The notes: generated from the sequence alone by a model not told the origin. Shown: positions 27,111-37,401, counted from the first letter of the stretch. The stretch is 64,000 nt of DNA from Vibrio natriegens NBRC 15636 = ATCC 14048 = DSM 759 (GCF_035621455.1 NZ_CP141822.1:868001-932000); one strand, 5' to 3'. Translations and numbers: made by a program.

Positions 27111-27668
27111 ATGACATTTTCTCGACACATTTTTCTGGTTTTGTTAGCTGCGTTTGGGCTGTCGGCGTGCAGTTCTCTTCCTGAAGAATTGAATGCAACA
27201 ACTGAGCAAGTTCTCACAGACTATAAAACGTTTGCTGAGTCGCAAGGGCTTGTAAATAGTGATGTCCGTTTAGGGGGGATCATCGCTAAAGTCGACAACT
27301 TCAAAGACAAAACGCGCGTAGAAATCGTGAATTTACCCATTAGCGAGACGGGCAAGCCCGATATTAGTGCTGAACCAGCAGGCCGTTTTGCCGTTTACTT
27401 CGATGGTTATTTAGAGCCAGTGGCATTTAGCAAAGGGCGTTTAGTCACAGTGGTCGGAAAAAGTGCGGGTGAAGAAGAAGGGAAAATCGGCGAGCGTGAA
27501 TACATCTTCCCTCTGATGAAAGGTCAGGGCTACCGTTTATGGACGATAGAAGAGCGAGTACGAACTTACGATACACCACTTTTCCTTTACCCTTGCTATT
27601 CAATTAACTGCCGTATGGAGCGTCACGATTTCCCGCAAGATGGCAGAATCATCAAACAGGTCAAATAA
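27111..27668 (+). CDS. Slp family outer-membrane lipoprotein
   Basis: This 185-aa protein has a lipoprotein signal with lipobox LSAC and Cys20 (GLSACSSLPEEL). The body matches the Slp/YeaY family: VRLGGIIAKVDNFKDKTRVEIVNLPI, then RFAVYFDGYLEPVAFSKGRLVTVVG and GYRLWTIEE. E. coli Slp is induced by starvation and acid; its YeaY homologue lies between tsaB and fadD, the same position as here. Two late cysteines (PCYSINCR) may form a disulfide. The exact function is unknown. Confidence 0.9.
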   Translation: MTFSRHIFLVLLAAFGLSACSSLPEELNATTEQVLTDYKTFAESQGLVNSDVRLGGIIAKVDNFKDKTRVEIVNLPISETGKPDISAEPAGRFAVYFDGYLEPVAFSKGRLVTVVGKSAGEEEGKIGEREYIFPLMKGQGYRLWTIEERVRTYDTPLFLYPCYSINCRMERHDFPQDGRIIKQVK

Positions 27669-27674
27669 TCTGCT

Positions 27675-28529
27675 ATGCATGAGCGTCGATTTGAACTTGC
27701 TGCCGGAACAATGGCAGCCCTTGAAATAGGTAATGAAAAAACGGCTGACTTGTCAGTCGTTTTTCTTCATGGTTGGCTAGACAACGCAGGTAGCTTCAAA
27801 GCGTTGATGGGGCAAATGCATCAGCTCAACCCAACTCTCCATTTATTAGCCATTGATCACTTTGGGCATGGTTTGTCCAGCCACAAATCATCCGACAATT
27901 ATTACCTCTTCCACGATTATATTGCCGACTTATATGAGTTGTTGGATGAATTATCGCCAAACAGGCTGGTGTTAGTAGGTCATTCACTTGGTGCTTTAGT
28001 CGCAAGTTGCTATAGTGCTGCGTTTCCTGAGCAGGTCGAAGCGTTAGTGCAAATCGAAGGTGCTGGTCCTCTTACCGAGGTGCCTTCCAATAGTTTGCAA
28101 AGACTTCGTGATGGCGTGTTGAGTCGACATCGGCAACAAAATAAGCCTGAACGATCCCTATCTTCTTTTGAACTGGCTCTAAAGTTACGCATGCAAGCCA
28201 ACCAGCTGACCGCTGAACAGCTTCTGCCAATCGTAGAACGCGGAACAGTACAGCGTGAAAATGTCTGGTTTTGGCGACATGACGCTAAGTTAAAATGCGC
28301 TTCGCTTTACCGAATGGCGCAAGAGCATGCGGACTCAATCACCAGCCAAATACGTTGTCCACACCTGATCGTATTGGGCGACCAAGGGTTCAAAAATTTA
28401 CCTTCCAGCCAAGCTGATTGGGGGCAGAATTCACCACAAGTGATTACTGTCTCGGGAGGTCATCACTGTCATTTAGAGCAAATACTCGAAGTTTCAGACG
28501 GAATTCTTGGTGTAGTTAACAAAATTTAA
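27675..28529 (+). CDS. Alpha/beta hydrolase
   Basis: This 284-aa cytosolic protein has the alpha/beta-hydrolase fold: oxyanion segment HGWLDNAGSF, nucleophile elbow GHSLGA (Ser at about residue 102), and the catalytic His near the C-terminus in SGGHHCHLEQ. HFGHGLSSH is the usual conserved loop. The substrate is unknown; the family includes esterases and MhpC-like hydrolases. It starts 6 nt after the slp-like stop, so co-transcription is likely, and precedes fadD by about 105 nt. Confidence 0.88.
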   Translation: MHERRFELAAGTMAALEIGNEKTADLSVVFLHGWLDNAGSFKALMGQMHQLNPTLHLLAIDHFGHGLSSHKSSDNYYLFHDYIADLYELLDELSPNRLVLVGHSLGALVASCYSAAFPEQVEALVQIEGAGPLTEVPSNSLQRLRDGVLSRHRQQNKPERSLSSFELALKLRMQANQLTAEQLLPIVERGTVQRENVWFWRHDAKLKCASLYRMAQEHADSITSQIRCPHLIVLGDQGFKNLPSSQADWGQNSPQVITVSGGHHCHLEQILEVSDGILGVVNKI

Positions 28530-28634
28530 ACAAGTGTTTGGGAGTTTCGTGCTCAAGCACCTTCGCTGTGCTGTAATAGCCCTCAAAATAAAAAGGCTGT
28601 TATCGTAAGACAGCGATGAACGAGGAGTAATATC

Positions 28635-30326
28635 GTGGATAAACCATGGCTTTCACGTTATCCAAGTGACGTACCTGAAACCATTAACCCAGACCAATAT
28701 GAGTCTTTGGTTGAAATGTTTGAGCAGTCTGTACAAAAGTACGCAGACCAACCAGCATTTATGAACATGGGCTCGGTTATGACCTTCCGAAAGCTGGAAG
28801 AGCGTAGTCGTGCATTTGCCGCTTACCTACAAAATGAGTTAAAGCTAAAAAAGGGTGACCGAGTTGCTCTGATGATGCCTAACTTGCTTCAATACCCCGT
28901 TGCGCTGTTTGGTATTTTGCGTGCAGGTTGCATCGCGGTAAACGTGAACCCGTTATACACTCCTCGTGAACTTGAACACCAGCTCAACGACTCTGGTGCG
29001 ACAGCGATCGTGATTGTTTCTAACTTTGCTAATACGTTAGAGCAAATTGTTGAGAACACCTCTGTAAAACATGTTGTGCTGACCAGCCTTGGGCAGATGT
29101 TGCCGCGAGCGAAGGGTACGATTGTCGATTTTGTCGTGAAATACGTTAAAGGTATGGTGCCAAAATATAACCTGCCTGGTGCGATTTCAATGCGTAAAGC
29201 GTTAGGCAAAGGCCGTCGTTTACAGTACGTGAAGCCATTTATGTCTGGCGATGATATTGCATTTTTACAATACACTGGCGGTACGACGGGTGTGGCGAAA
29301 GGCGCGATTCTGACCCATCGCAATATGATTGCAAACGTATTGCAGGCGAAAGGTGCGTATGGCCCGGTGCTGACTCCTGGTAGAGAACTGGTTGTGACCG
29401 CGTTACCGCTTTATCACGTATTTGCATTAACCGTTAACTGCCTGCTGTTTATCGAAATGGGTGGCCGTAACCTGCTGATTACCAACCCACGTGATATTCC
29501 GGGCTTTGTAAAAGAGTTACAAAAGCATCCATTTACTGCTATCACCGGGGTTAATACGCTGTTTAACGCTCTGGTTAACAATGAAGACTTCCATGAGCTG
29601 GACTTTAGCAATCTGCGACTGTCTGTTGGTGGTGGTATGGCCGTTCAGCGCGCCGTTGCGGAAAAATGGCTGAAGACAACAGGTTGCTATCTGCTAGAAG
29701 GTTATGGCCTGACAGAGTGTTCTCCTCTGGTGGCCGCTTACCCGCATGACCTTATCGAATATAATGGTTCTATTGGTTTACCTGTTCCGTCGACAGAAGT
29801 TCGTATCGTTGATGAAGAGGGCAATGCTCTGCCAAATACAGAAACGGGTGAGCTTCAGGTTCGTGGTCCTCAAGTGATGCAAGGTTACTGGCAGCGTCCG
29901 GAGGCCAGCAAAGACACCATCAACCAAGAAGGTTGGTTATCAACCGGTGATATTGTTAAGTTTGACGACGAAGGCTTCCTGCATATTGTTGACCGTAAAA
30001 AAGATATGATTCTGGTCTCTGGCTTTAACGTATATCCGAACGAAATCGAAGATGTTGTCGCGTTGCATGGTAAAGTTCTGGAAGTTGCAGCGATTGGTCA
30101 GCCTAACGATGTTTCTGGTGAGCTGGTGAAAATCTATGTCGTTAAACGCGATCCAAGCTTAACGAAAGATGAAGTGATTGCGCATTGTCGCGAACATTTA
30201 ACGGGATACAAGGTGCCAAAACTGGTTGAATTCCGTGAAGAATTACCGAAGACTAACGTAGGTAAAATTCTACGCCGTGTTCTTCGTGAAGAAAACGATG
30301 CAGAGCTTGCGAAGAAGAGCGCATAA
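28635..30326 (+). CDS. fadD: Long-chain fatty acyl-CoA ligase
   Basis: FadD activates fatty acids to acyl-CoA at the inner face of the membrane, coupled to uptake. The start is GTG with AGGAG 7 nt upstream, giving [25 protein letters not shown] as in E. coli FadD. Motifs include the AMP-binding P-loop [16 protein letters not shown] (from residue 213), [24 protein letters not shown] and [17 protein letters not shown]. Length 563 aa is usual. The gene sits in the conserved slp-fadD-rnd order. No FadR operator was recognised upstream. Confidence 0.96.
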   Translation: MDKPWLSRYPSDVPETINPDQYESLVEMFEQSVQKYADQPAFMNMGSVMTFRKLEERSRAFAAYLQNELKLKKGDRVALMMPNLLQYPVALFGILRAGCIAVNVNPLYTPRELEHQLNDSGATAIVIVSNFANTLEQIVENTSVKHVVLTSLGQMLPRAKGTIVDFVVKYVKGMVPKYNLPGAISMRKALGKGRRLQYVKPFMSGDDIAFLQYTGGTTGVAKGAILTHRNMIANVLQAKGAYGPVLTPGRELVVTALPLYHVFALTVNCLLFIEMGGRNLLITNPRDIPGFVKELQKHPFTAITGVNTLFNALVNNEDFHELDFSNLRLSVGGGMAVQRAVAEKWLKTTGCYLLEGYGLTECSPLVAAYPHDLIEYNGSIGLPVPSTEVRIVDEEGNALPNTETGELQVRGPQVMQGYWQRPEASKDTINQEGWLSTGDIVKFDDEGFLHIVDRKKDMILVSGFNVYPNEIEDVVALHGKVLEVAAIGQPNDVSGELVKIYVVKRDPSLTKDEVIAHCREHLTGYKVPKLVEFREELPKTNVGKILRRVLREENDAELAKKSA

Positions 30327-30364
30327 GTCGATTTCGTGAAGTCGCCGGAATTAAAAAATGATAG

Positions 30365-30391
30365 AATGCCAGCGTTTTGCTGGCATTTTTT
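30365..30391 (+). terminator. Terminator of fadD
   Basis: AATGCCAGC and GCTGGCATT form a 9-bp stem with a 5-nt loop and a T-run, about 40 nt after fadD. It overlaps the 5' extension of the rnd frame, which supports the later rnd start. Confidence 0.92.
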
Positions 30392-30405
30392 ATAGCGAGA
30401 AGCAT

Positions 30406-31524
30406 GTGAATTATAAGATTATTATTAAAAACAAAGACCTAGAAGAAGTTTGCGCTCAAGCCAGAGACGCAGATGTCGTTATGCTGGATACGGAATTTGT
30501 ACGGATCAGAACTTTCTATCCACAGCTAGGTTTGATTCAGCTTTTCGACGGCAATAATCTTTCCTTAATCGATCCGACAGAACTGACGGACATGTCACCG
30601 TTTGTTGAACTTTTGAAAGATACCTCGGTATTAAAAGTTCTGCATGCATGTGGTGAAGATCTCGAAGTGTTCCAGAATGCGTTTGGTTGCACGCCATTTC
30701 CGATGGTCGATACCCAGCTTATGGCAGCGTTTCTTGGGCATGGGCTATCAACTGGCTTTGCAACGCTAGTGGAAGAATATCTGGGTGTTGAACTGGATAA
30801 GAGCGAGTCTCGCACAGACTGGATGGCTCGCCCGCTGACGCAAAAGCAGCTTGATTATGCTGCGGCTGACGTACACTACTTGCTGCCGCTTTACGAAATT
30901 TTGCTCGATAAAGTCACCGAAGCTGGCTGGTGGCATGCGGTGCAGCAGGAGAGCGATTTACTGGTTTCGAAGCGTATTCGTGAAGTGAACGAAGAAAATG
31001 CGTATCTTGATATCAAAGGTGCATGGCAACTGAAACCGTCAGAGTTGGCTATCTTAAAGCCGTTGGCCACTTGGCGTTACCGTCAGGCAATCAAACGTGA
31101 CCTCGCTCTGAACTTTGTTTTCAAAGAAGGGGACTTATTAACGGTTGCCCGCCTTGGTTTAACAAGCTTTAAGAAAATGGAAGCGGAAGGCATTGATATC
31201 CGAGCCGTTAACCGTCACGGTGCAAAGATTGCTGATATCGTTAAAAAAGCCAAGCAGACACCTGCGGATGAATACCCTGAGAAAATTGAACGTCTTATGG
31301 ACTACCCAGGCTATAAGCAGGTCTTCAAGAACATGAAAGATATTGTGAAAAGTGCATCACAGAAATCTGGCTTAGCGACTGAGTTTCTTGCATCTAAAAA
31401 GCAGATCAATCAGTTGCTTAGTTGGGTATGGAAAAAGGACCGTGATCCAGCAAGAATGCCTGATGTGATGCAAAACTGGCGTCTTGAACTTATCGGCGAA
31501 AAAATGAATAAAGCGCTTAAGTAG
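30406..31524 (+). CDS. rnd: Ribonuclease D
   Basis: RNase D is a 3'-5' exoribonuclease that trims tRNA precursors. The DEDD catalytic residues are visible: DTEF (Asp28, Glu30), the Asp in HACGEDLEVF, and YAAADVHYLLPLY. An HRDC-type domain follows (KPLATWRYRQAIKRDLALNFVF). The chosen GTG start gives (M)NYKIIIKNKD, like E. coli, and 372 aa; an upstream in-frame ATG at 30358 would place the N-terminus across the fadD terminator. GCGAGAA precedes the GTG. Confidence 0.94.
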   Translation: MNYKIIIKNKDLEEVCAQARDADVVMLDTEFVRIRTFYPQLGLIQLFDGNNLSLIDPTELTDMSPFVELLKDTSVLKVLHACGEDLEVFQNAFGCTPFPMVDTQLMAAFLGHGLSTGFATLVEEYLGVELDKSESRTDWMARPLTQKQLDYAAADVHYLLPLYEILLDKVTEAGWWHAVQQESDLLVSKRIREVNEENAYLDIKGAWQLKPSELAILKPLATWRYRQAIKRDLALNFVFKEGDLLTVARLGLTSFKKMEAEGIDIRAVNRHGAKIADIVKKAKQTPADEYPEKIERLMDYPGYKQVFKNMKDIVKSASQKSGLATEFLASKKQINQLLSWVWKKDRDPARMPDVMQNWRLELIGEKMNKALK

Positions 31525-31543
31525 TGCAAGATGTAGATAGAAC

Positions 31544-31571
31544 AAGGTTGGCCATGTAGCCAACCTTTTTT
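31544..31571 (+). terminator. Terminator of rnd
   Basis: AAGGTTGGC and GCCAACCTT form a 9-bp stem with a 6-nt loop and a T-run, 20 nt after the rnd stop. It lies between convergent rnd and minE and may also stop minus-strand transcripts. Confidence 0.92.
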
Positions 31572-31651
31572 ATGCAGTGTGCAATGTAGAAATGTAGGTG
31601 TTTGTTAGTAAACCAATGACTGATTTCACTTCACAAACACCTAAATCCGAA

Positions 31652-31915
31652 TTACTTCTCGTCGTCAGGCAGTTTTACATTTAACTCAAGCACCGAGATA
31701 TCATCGTCTTTATGCTCAAACGTTAAATCAACCATGTTCGGGTCAATGTCTACGTATTTGCCGATCACCCTCAGGATATCCTCTTTTAACTGAGGCAGAT
31801 AAGACGGTGCCGGATCATCTTGGCTGCGGCGTTCTGCCACAATAATTTGCAAACGCTCTTTGGCTAGACTTGCGGATTTTTTCTTCTGTGGGCGGAAAAA
31901 TTCTAATAGTGACAT
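31652..31915 (-). CDS. minE: Cell division topological specificity factor MinE
   Basis: MinE drives pole-to-pole oscillation of MinCD so that division occurs at mid-cell. The 87-aa protein has the membrane-targeting and anti-MinCD N-terminal region ([12 protein letters not shown]...[14 protein letters not shown]) and the C-terminal topological domain ([16 protein letters not shown]). It follows minD by 2 nt in the standard minCDE order. Confidence 0.97.
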   Translation of the reverse strand: MSLLEFFRPQKKKSASLAKERLQIIVAERRSQDDPAPSYLPQLKEDILRVIGKYVDIDPNMVDLTFEHKDDDISVLELNVKLPDDEK

Positions 31916-31917
31916 GT

Positions 31918-32730
31918 CTATCCTCCGAACAGTCGTTTAAAGAGCCCTTTCTTCTCCTCTGTAAGGAAACGAAAATCTACCTTGTTACCAAGTAAGCGGT
32001 CTACTGTGTCAGAGTAAGCCATGCCCGCGTCTGTCTCTTCATCAAACGTTACTGGCACACCTTTGTTTGATGCGTTAAGCACCGCCTGGCTTTCAGGAAT
32101 CACGCCCAGAAGCGGGATGTGAAGGATCTCCTCAACGTCCTCAACACTCAGCATTTCACCTTGGTTTACGCGCATCGGGTTGTATCGAGTCAACAGAAGG
32201 TGTTGCTTCACAGGCTCTAAACCTTGCTCTGCTCGTAGCGACTTCGAATCCAGAATACCCAAAATACGGTCTGAGTCGCGTACAGATGAGACTTCAGGGT
32301 TGGTGGTCACAATGGCTTCATCCGCGTAGTAGAGCGCCATTAGAGCACCTTGCTCGATACCTGCTGGTGAATCGCAGATGATGAAATCAAAACCCATCTC
32401 GTCCAATTCGGTAAATACACGCTGTACGCCATCTTTCGTGAGTGCGTCTTTGTCGCGCGTTTGTGATGCAGGAAGAATAAATAAGTTTTCTGTGCGCTTA
32501 TCTTTGATCAGCGCTTGGTTTAGTGTCGCTTCACCGTTAATGACGTTCACAAAGTCATAAACTACGCGACGCTCACAGCCCATAATAAGATCGAGGTTAC
32601 GTAAACCGATATCGAAATCGATTACCGCAGTCTTATTGCCTTTTAAAGCCAAGCCAGAGGCGATGGCTGCGCTTGAAGTGGTCTTACCGACGCCACCTTT
32701 ACCAGACGTTACTACAATAATGCGTGCCAT
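31918..32730 (-). CDS. minD: Septum site-determining ATPase MinD
   Basis: MinD is the membrane-associated ParA-type ATPase that recruits MinC. The deviant Walker [10 protein letters not shown] (residues 10-18) is present, with the switch segment DSPAGIE and the C-terminal amphipathic membrane-targeting helix ([13 protein letters not shown]). Length 270 aa matches E. coli. AAGGAAAAC lies ahead of the ATG. It is 17 nt downstream of minC. Confidence 0.98.
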   Translation of the reverse strand: MARIIVVTSGKGGVGKTTSSAAIASGLALKGNKTAVIDFDIGLRNLDLIMGCERRVVYDFVNVINGEATLNQALIKDKRTENLFILPASQTRDKDALTKDGVQRVFTELDEMGFDFIICDSPAGIEQGALMALYYADEAIVTTNPEVSSVRDSDRILGILDSKSLRAEQGLEPVKQHLLLTRYNPMRVNQGEMLSVEDVEEILHIPLLGVIPESQAVLNASNKGVPVTFDEETDAGMAYSDTVDRLLGNKVDFRFLTEEKKGLFKRLFGG

Positions 32731-32747
32731 TTGTTTTCCTTTTTATA

Positions 32748-33410
32748 CTAAATCGTGAGTGTTTCGAGATGTAATGATTCTTCGGCTCTACTGATCATTA
32801 CTTTCTGCTGCCAATACTCACTCTCAATTTGATCGCTTAACCAGTAATCTCCAGCAATAGATACTAGTTCTGCTTGTAAATCGTGGCAAATAATCCGCGC
32901 TTCATGCTGCCCACTAGCGCCTGCAATTGCGCGCCCGCGCAAAGTTCCGTGAATATGGATAGAACCATCGGCAATAACTTCTGCCCCAGCGCTAACATGT
33001 GCTAGTACCACTAAATCACCGTCTTTCGCGTAGATTTGTTGACCAGAGCGAACCGGTGTACGAACGAACTTAGTCGGCGCCATTTTCGCGGGTGCCTGGC
33101 TCGGCGATTTACTAGCGGACATGATGGCGAAGCCAGCTTCAGAAGCAAGGTTCTGTACACGTTTATCTTTGCAGCCCGTTACACCGACCGGAATGAACCC
33201 AGCGTCGGCAATACCTTGCTTGAGTTTAGGAAAATCAATGTCGCCTTCGACTTTCGATATATTGATAACTAAAGGTGCTGATGCAAAGAATGACGGTGCC
33301 TGAGACACTTTTTCTTGCAAAAATTCGATAGTTTTTTCTATCTTGCTGTCAGAAAGGTGTAAAACTGACAAAGTAAAGCTGCTACCTTTAAGGTCTGGTG
33401 AATGGGTCAT
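32748..33410 (-). CDS. minC: Septum formation inhibitor MinC
   Basis: MinC blocks FtsZ ring assembly away from mid-cell. The 220-aa protein has the N-terminal FtsZ-inhibitory domain (about 1-105) and the right-handed beta-helix C-terminal domain ([48 protein letters not shown]), which binds MinD. It is the first gene of minCDE and is divergent from ycgL. Confidence 0.97.
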   Translation of the reverse strand: MTHSPDLKGSSFTLSVLHLSDSKIEKTIEFLQEKVSQAPSFFASAPLVINISKVEGDIDFPKLKQGIADAGFIPVGVTGCKDKRVQNLASEAGFAIMSASKSPSQAPAKMAPTKFVRTPVRSGQQIYAKDGDLVVLAHVSAGAEVIADGSIHIHGTLRGRAIAGASGQHEARIICHDLQAELVSIAGDYWLSDQIESEYWQQKVMISRAEESLHLETLTI

Positions 33411-33607
33411 CGTGGACTTCTTACCTCTGTTGAAAGAGCGTTGCCTTAAACTAGGTCTATCATGTTATATTTCATCTTTTGGCGCAGCAAGTTCTCTAAC
33501 AAGCAATTCGGTGAATTAATCTCAAATTTGCTATTAAGTTTGCGGCAATTTTACGTTTCCAACTAAATCCGTAATAAAAACGGCTAAATCAGCATAAAAG
33601 GCGTGTC

Positions 33608-33892
33608 ATGCTTTGTTCTATTTATAAAAGCTCTAAAAAAGAAGGTACTTATCTCTATATTCCGAAAAAGGATGATTTTTCACAGGTTCCTGACACCTTG
33701 ATGCAGATGTTCGGTAAGCCTATCGCTGTCATGACGATTAAACTTGATGGTCGTACATTGGCGCAGGTGGATATCGAGAAAGTGAAAGCCTCATTAATTA
33801 ACGATGGTTTCTTCCTGCAGGTTCCGCCACCACCGGAAAATCTGTTAGAAAAATATAAAGAACAAAAAGCTCAGCAAAAAGACAGGAAATAA
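33608..33892 (+). CDS. ycgL: YcgL domain protein
   Basis: This 94-aa protein belongs to the YcgL family of unknown function, usually encoded divergently from minC as here. Conserved segments are [18 protein letters not shown] and the PxxL...MFGKP region, and [13 protein letters not shown] near the C-terminus. It is cytosolic and ends in a Lys/Gln-rich tail. The start ATG lies after GGCGTGTC without a strong Shine-Dalgarno. It is followed by a lytic transglycosylase gene 44 nt downstream. Confidence 0.93.
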   Translation: MLCSIYKSSKKEGTYLYIPKKDDFSQVPDTLMQMFGKPIAVMTIKLDGRTLAQVDIEKVKASLINDGFFLQVPPPPENLLEKYKEQKAQQKDRK

Positions 33893-33936
33893 TTCCATAT
33901 CTTGCTGAGACTTCTGCCTTGCTCAAGGAGGGGAAT

Positions 33937-34908
33937 ATGAAAAAAATACTGGCTACACTGCTTAGCGTTGGCATGTGTGCCTCAGCCTTTGCAAGTAGTG
34001 AAGGTTTTGAGGAATACCTGGATAAGTTGCGTGCAGAAGCGCGTGCTCAAGGCATCTCCGAGCAGGTCATCAGCGCCGCTTTCGCTAATGTTGAATATAA
34101 GCCACGAGCAGTGAAAGCAGACCGAAACCAACCTGAGAAAAAACTGACGCTGGATGAGTACATTCCGCGTGCAGTCCCAGAGTGGAAGGTTAAGCAAGCA
34201 AAAGAATTATACAAAGAGCATTACACGGAACTTAAACGCATTGGTGAGACCTTTGGCGTTCAGCCACGTTTTATTGTTGCGTTGTGGGGCGTGGAAAGTA
34301 ATTTCGGTAAGTTTACGGGTAACTTCCGTGTCATAGACGCGCTTTCTACCATGGCATTTGAAGGTCGCCGTGAAGAGTTCTTCCGTAAAGAAACCATGGC
34401 TGCCCTTCAGATTCTGGATCAAGGCCATATTGAATTGGAGAATTTTAAAGGTTCATGGGCGGGTGCGATGGGGCAGTGTCAGTTTATGCCAAGCTCATTC
34501 CTTCGCTTTGCAGCGGATGGCAATGGTGACGGCAAGAAAGACATCTGGCAAACCAAAGCGGACGTGTTTGCTTCAACAGCGAATTACCTGAGCAAATCCG
34601 GCTGGGATGACAATTACACTTGGGGACGTCAGGTAAAAGTTCCGAAAGGCATTGATCATAACTTGGAAGGTCGAACCGAAGAGAAAGGTAAGTACCTGCA
34701 GGAGTGGAGCAAATTAGGTATCACCAAGTTTGATGGCAGCCCGCTACCTAAACTGGATGACGATATCAAAGCTTGGCTGATTATGCCTGACGATGAAAAC
34801 GGTCGAACTTATCTAGTTTACAATAACTACAATGTGTTGATGAAGTGGAACCGCTCTTACTACTTCGCTCTAGCTGTTAGCCACTTAGCTGATCGCATCA
34901 CATACTAG
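33937..34908 (+). CDS. Lytic murein transglycosylase (MltB-like)
   Basis: This periplasmic enzyme cleaves the MurNAc-GlcNAc bond of peptidoglycan. The start is the ATG after GGAGGGG, giving signal peptide MKKILATLLSVGMCASAFA and 323 aa; an upstream ATG would add six residues. The catalytic Glu is in LWGVESNFGKFTGNF, and EGRREEFFRKE, SWAGAMGQCQFMPSSFLRFA and GDGKKDIW are family motifs. No lipobox is seen, so it is soluble rather than outer-membrane-anchored. It ends with a UUCG-loop terminator. Confidence 0.93.
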   Translation: MKKILATLLSVGMCASAFASSEGFEEYLDKLRAEARAQGISEQVISAAFANVEYKPRAVKADRNQPEKKLTLDEYIPRAVPEWKVKQAKELYKEHYTELKRIGETFGVQPRFIVALWGVESNFGKFTGNFRVIDALSTMAFEGRREEFFRKETMAALQILDQGHIELENFKGSWAGAMGQCQFMPSSFLRFAADGNGDGKKDIWQTKADVFASTANYLSKSGWDDNYTWGRQVKVPKGIDHNLEGRTEEKGKYLQEWSKLGITKFDGSPLPKLDDDIKAWLIMPDDENGRTYLVYNNYNVLMKWNRSYYFALAVSHLADRITY

Positions 34909-34930
34909 TTTCTGAATAAATTATCGTTGT

Positions 34931-34957
34931 TAAGGGCTCTTCGGAGCCCTTAGTTTT
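34931..34957 (+). terminator. Terminator of the lytic transglycosylase gene
   Basis: TAAGGGCTC and GAGCCCTTA enclose the stable tetraloop TTCG, followed by GTTTTT. Confidence 0.92.
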
Positions 34958-34982
34958 TACTGCATTTAAATCGAGGTAATTC

Positions 34983-35930
34983 GTGTTATCTGAACGTGCT
35001 GCTCAAATGGTCATTTTCTCTGCATTGATCAAACATAAAAGCTTTACGGCGGCAGCAAAAAGCCTCGGCGTATCCGTCTCCCATGTGAGTAAACAACTTA
35101 GCCAATTAGAGAACTCACTTGGTATCAAGCTGGTCCAACGCACCACGCGAAGTTTTACTCCGACTGAGGCGGGCAAAACCTTTTATCATCATTGTGAGCA
35201 GGTCGTTCAGGCTGTCAGCAGCGCGACGCTGGAAATGGAAAGCCAGAGAGATGAAGTGGCTGGTCTTGTGCGGTTGGGCATCTCGCAATCATTCGGCACT
35301 CTACATATCATTCCTGCTATTCAGGAGCTAAGGGAACGGTATCCTCAACTTGAGGTTGAAGTGCACTTGTTCGACTATAAAGTGGATATGTTAGCCGAAG
35401 GCTTGGATTTATGGGTAACCAACAACGAACACTTGCCCGAGGGTTACATTGCCCAGCGATTAACGGATTGCCAGTTTGTTGTCGCGGCGTCTCCAGACTA
35501 CCTGCTTAAACATGATAAGCCAGTGGAACCTGACGATCTATCGTTGCACAACTGCCTGATCTATAGAAGCTGGGAACGTGATTACACCGGATGGGCATTT
35601 ACAAAAGATCAGCAGGAACTCAACGTAAAAGTTTCCGGTAACTATTCTGTCGATCTGGCGGAAGCGGTTCGCGACGCTGCAATCGCAGGGTGGGGAATTG
35701 CTTATCTCGCGACGTATTTGCTTGGCGATGAATTCAGAACTGGGAAGCTAATTCAATTACTCCCGGAATGGAAAGCCAGTCAGTCGATGCCATTCTATGC
35801 GGTTTATCCGAGCCGACAGCACATGCCGAAAAAAATATCTGCGGTGATCAACTTTATAAAACAGAAGATCGGTAACCCATGTCATTGGGATCAAAGATTA
35901 GCACCGTATATCTCCATTCCTAAGTCATGA
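34983..35930 (+). CDS. LysR family transcriptional regulator
   Basis: This 315-aa regulator has the N-terminal winged HTH (FSALIKHKSFTAAAKSLGVSVSHVSKQLSQLENSLGIKLVQRTTR) and a C-terminal LysR substrate-binding domain. The start is GTG with GAGG 8 nt upstream. It belongs to the broad group of LysR proteins resembling the DsdC/AaeR-like class; no effector can be read. It stands alone between a terminator and the nucleoside transporter control region, and might regulate the latter, but LysR genes usually act on divergent neighbours and none is present. Confidence 0.9.
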   Translation: MLSERAAQMVIFSALIKHKSFTAAAKSLGVSVSHVSKQLSQLENSLGIKLVQRTTRSFTPTEAGKTFYHHCEQVVQAVSSATLEMESQRDEVAGLVRLGISQSFGTLHIIPAIQELRERYPQLEVEVHLFDYKVDMLAEGLDLWVTNNEHLPEGYIAQRLTDCQFVVAASPDYLLKHDKPVEPDDLSLHNCLIYRSWERDYTGWAFTKDQQELNVKVSGNYSVDLAEAVRDAAIAGWGIAYLATYLLGDEFRTGKLIQLLPEWKASQSMPFYAVYPSRQHMPKKISAVINFIKQKIGNPCHWDQRLAPYISIPKS

Positions 35931-35945
35931 CGATCGTATACATAA

Positions 35946-35961
35946 GGTGATTTTTGTCACA
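35946..35961. promoter_or_regulatory. CRP site upstream of the nucleoside transporter gene
   Basis: GGTGA-N6-TCACA matches the CRP consensus at 9 of 10 positions. It lies about 210 nt before the transporter start, in agreement with cAMP-CRP control of nucleoside uptake genes in related bacteria. Confidence 0.6.
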
Positions 35962-36014
35962 AAAATTTTTCTGAATCTATAAACAATTTTTCCATATGGA
36001 AATAATAACAAAAA

Positions 36015-36024
36015 GCAAACGTTT
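36015..36024. promoter_or_regulatory. LacI-family operator core (PurR/CytR-like)
   Basis: The palindrome GCAAACGTTT is the central core of PurR-type operators; outer bases match poorly. It lies 54 nt downstream of the CRP site, an arrangement reminiscent of CRP/CytR promoters. Which regulator binds cannot be decided. Confidence 0.4.
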
Positions 36025-36170
36025 ATCATTATTAAATTCAATGGCTTAATGTTTAGTTTAAATATTGACCACTGAAACTTTTCACACTGTTAACAACCTC
36101 AAGTTGCAGCATTTTGAGTCCGCTATACAATCCGACGCCTTTACCATTCCCCTTCTGTCGGACCCAATTT

Positions 36171-37370
36171 ATGAACTCACTTATTGGTATCGTAGCCATA
36201 CTCTTCGTAGCATGGCTACTTTCTACAAATAGAAAAAATATAAAGCTCAGAACCGTCTCACTTGCTTTTGCCTTACAGGTATTGTTTGCACTATTGGTTC
36301 TGTATGTACCAGCAGGGCGAGACGCTCTAAACTCAGTGAGCAGCGTAGTATCGAACTTAATCAACTATGGTCAGGAAGGCATCGCGTTTTTATTCGGCAA
36401 TTTGGCGACGGGCGGATTCACTTTCGCTATCAATGTACTTGGCATTATTGTTTTCTTCTCTTCGCTTATTGCTGGCCTTTACCACATTGGTGTTATGCCA
36501 AGAATGATTAACTTTATCGGTGGTGGTATCCAAAAGCTGTTAGGCATTGGTCGTGCTGAGTCTTTATCTGCTACAGCCAATATCTTTGTTGGTACGATTG
36601 AAGCGCCATTAATGGTTAAACCTTATCTAAAGCACATGACGGATTCTCAGTTCTTTGCAGTAATGACTGGTGGTTTGGCTTCGGTTGCTGGTGGTACGTT
36701 GGTCGGTTATGCATCTTTGGGTGTAGACTTAAATTACCTGATCGCGGCGGCGTTTATGTCTGCTCCTGCCGGTTTGTTGATGGCTAAAATTCTGATGCCG
36801 GAAGACACAAACCAAGCTGAGGAAATCGATCTTAGCCAAGTTGAAATCCCACGAGCAACCAATGTAGTTGAAGCATTGGCAGATGGTGCGATGGCGGGTG
36901 TTCGTATCGCGGTTGCAGTTGGTGGCACGCTGTTGGCTTTCATCAGTGTGATTGCATTGCTTAACGGTATTTTGGGATGGTTTGGCGATCTTATTGGCAC
37001 ACCATTAAGCTTCGAACTCGTTTTGGGCTACGTATTTGCGCCAGTTGCTTGGCTGTTAGGTGTTCCATGGGCAGAGGCGATCACGGCAGGGTCTCTGATC
37101 GGTAATAAAATCGTAGTAAATGAGTTTGTTGCTTTTATTCAACTTGCAGAAGTGAAGTCGCAGCTAAGTGCACATTCTCAAGCGATTGTGACTTTTGCAC
37201 TATGTGGCTTTGCGAACATCTCAAGCATGGCAATGCTCATTGGTGGTTTGGGATCATTGGTGCCAGAGAAGCGTGCGTTTGTTTCTAAGCATGGATTTCG
37301 CGCGATTGTCGCAGGTGTGATGGCGAACTTGATGAGTGCGTCCATTGCCGGTGTGATTTTGAGTCTTTAA
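36171..37370 (+). CDS. nupC: Concentrative nucleoside transporter (NupC/CNT family)
   Basis: This inner-membrane protein imports nucleosides using a Na+ or H+ gradient. The start at MNSLIGIVAILFVAW gives 399 aa; an ORF extension of 19 residues upstream is not conserved. Family motifs are visible: GRAESLSATANIFVGTIEAPLMVKPY (helix hairpin 1/TM4 substrate region) and GSLIGNKIVVNEFVAF (hairpin 2/TM7), and ALCGFANISSMAMLIGGLGSLVPEKR. It closely resembles the structurally known V. cholerae CNT. A bidirectional terminator separates it from folD. Confidence 0.94.
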   Translation: MNSLIGIVAILFVAWLLSTNRKNIKLRTVSLAFALQVLFALLVLYVPAGRDALNSVSSVVSNLINYGQEGIAFLFGNLATGGFTFAINVLGIIVFFSSLIAGLYHIGVMPRMINFIGGGIQKLLGIGRAESLSATANIFVGTIEAPLMVKPYLKHMTDSQFFAVMTGGLASVAGGTLVGYASLGVDLNYLIAAAFMSAPAGLLMAKILMPEDTNQAEEIDLSQVEIPRATNVVEALADGAMAGVRIAVAVGGTLLAFISVIALLNGILGWFGDLIGTPLSFELVLGYVFAPVAWLLGVPWAEAITAGSLIGNKIVVNEFVAFIQLAEVKSQLSAHSQAIVTFALCGFANISSMAMLIGGLGSLVPEKRAFVSKHGFRAIVAGVMANLMSASIAGVILSL

Positions 37371-37401
37371 CGATTTAGACTAAATTTACACAACATAAAG
37401 G

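Noticed and set aside
30358..30405. Longer rnd start at an upstream ATG
   Set aside because: The extension would be translated through the fadD terminator hairpin, and family members begin at the GTG at 30406.
31596..31642. Inverted repeat AGGTGTTTGT/ACAAACACCT as a minE terminator
   Set aside because: The loop is 27 nt and no T-run follows; the hairpin at 31544 is a better candidate.
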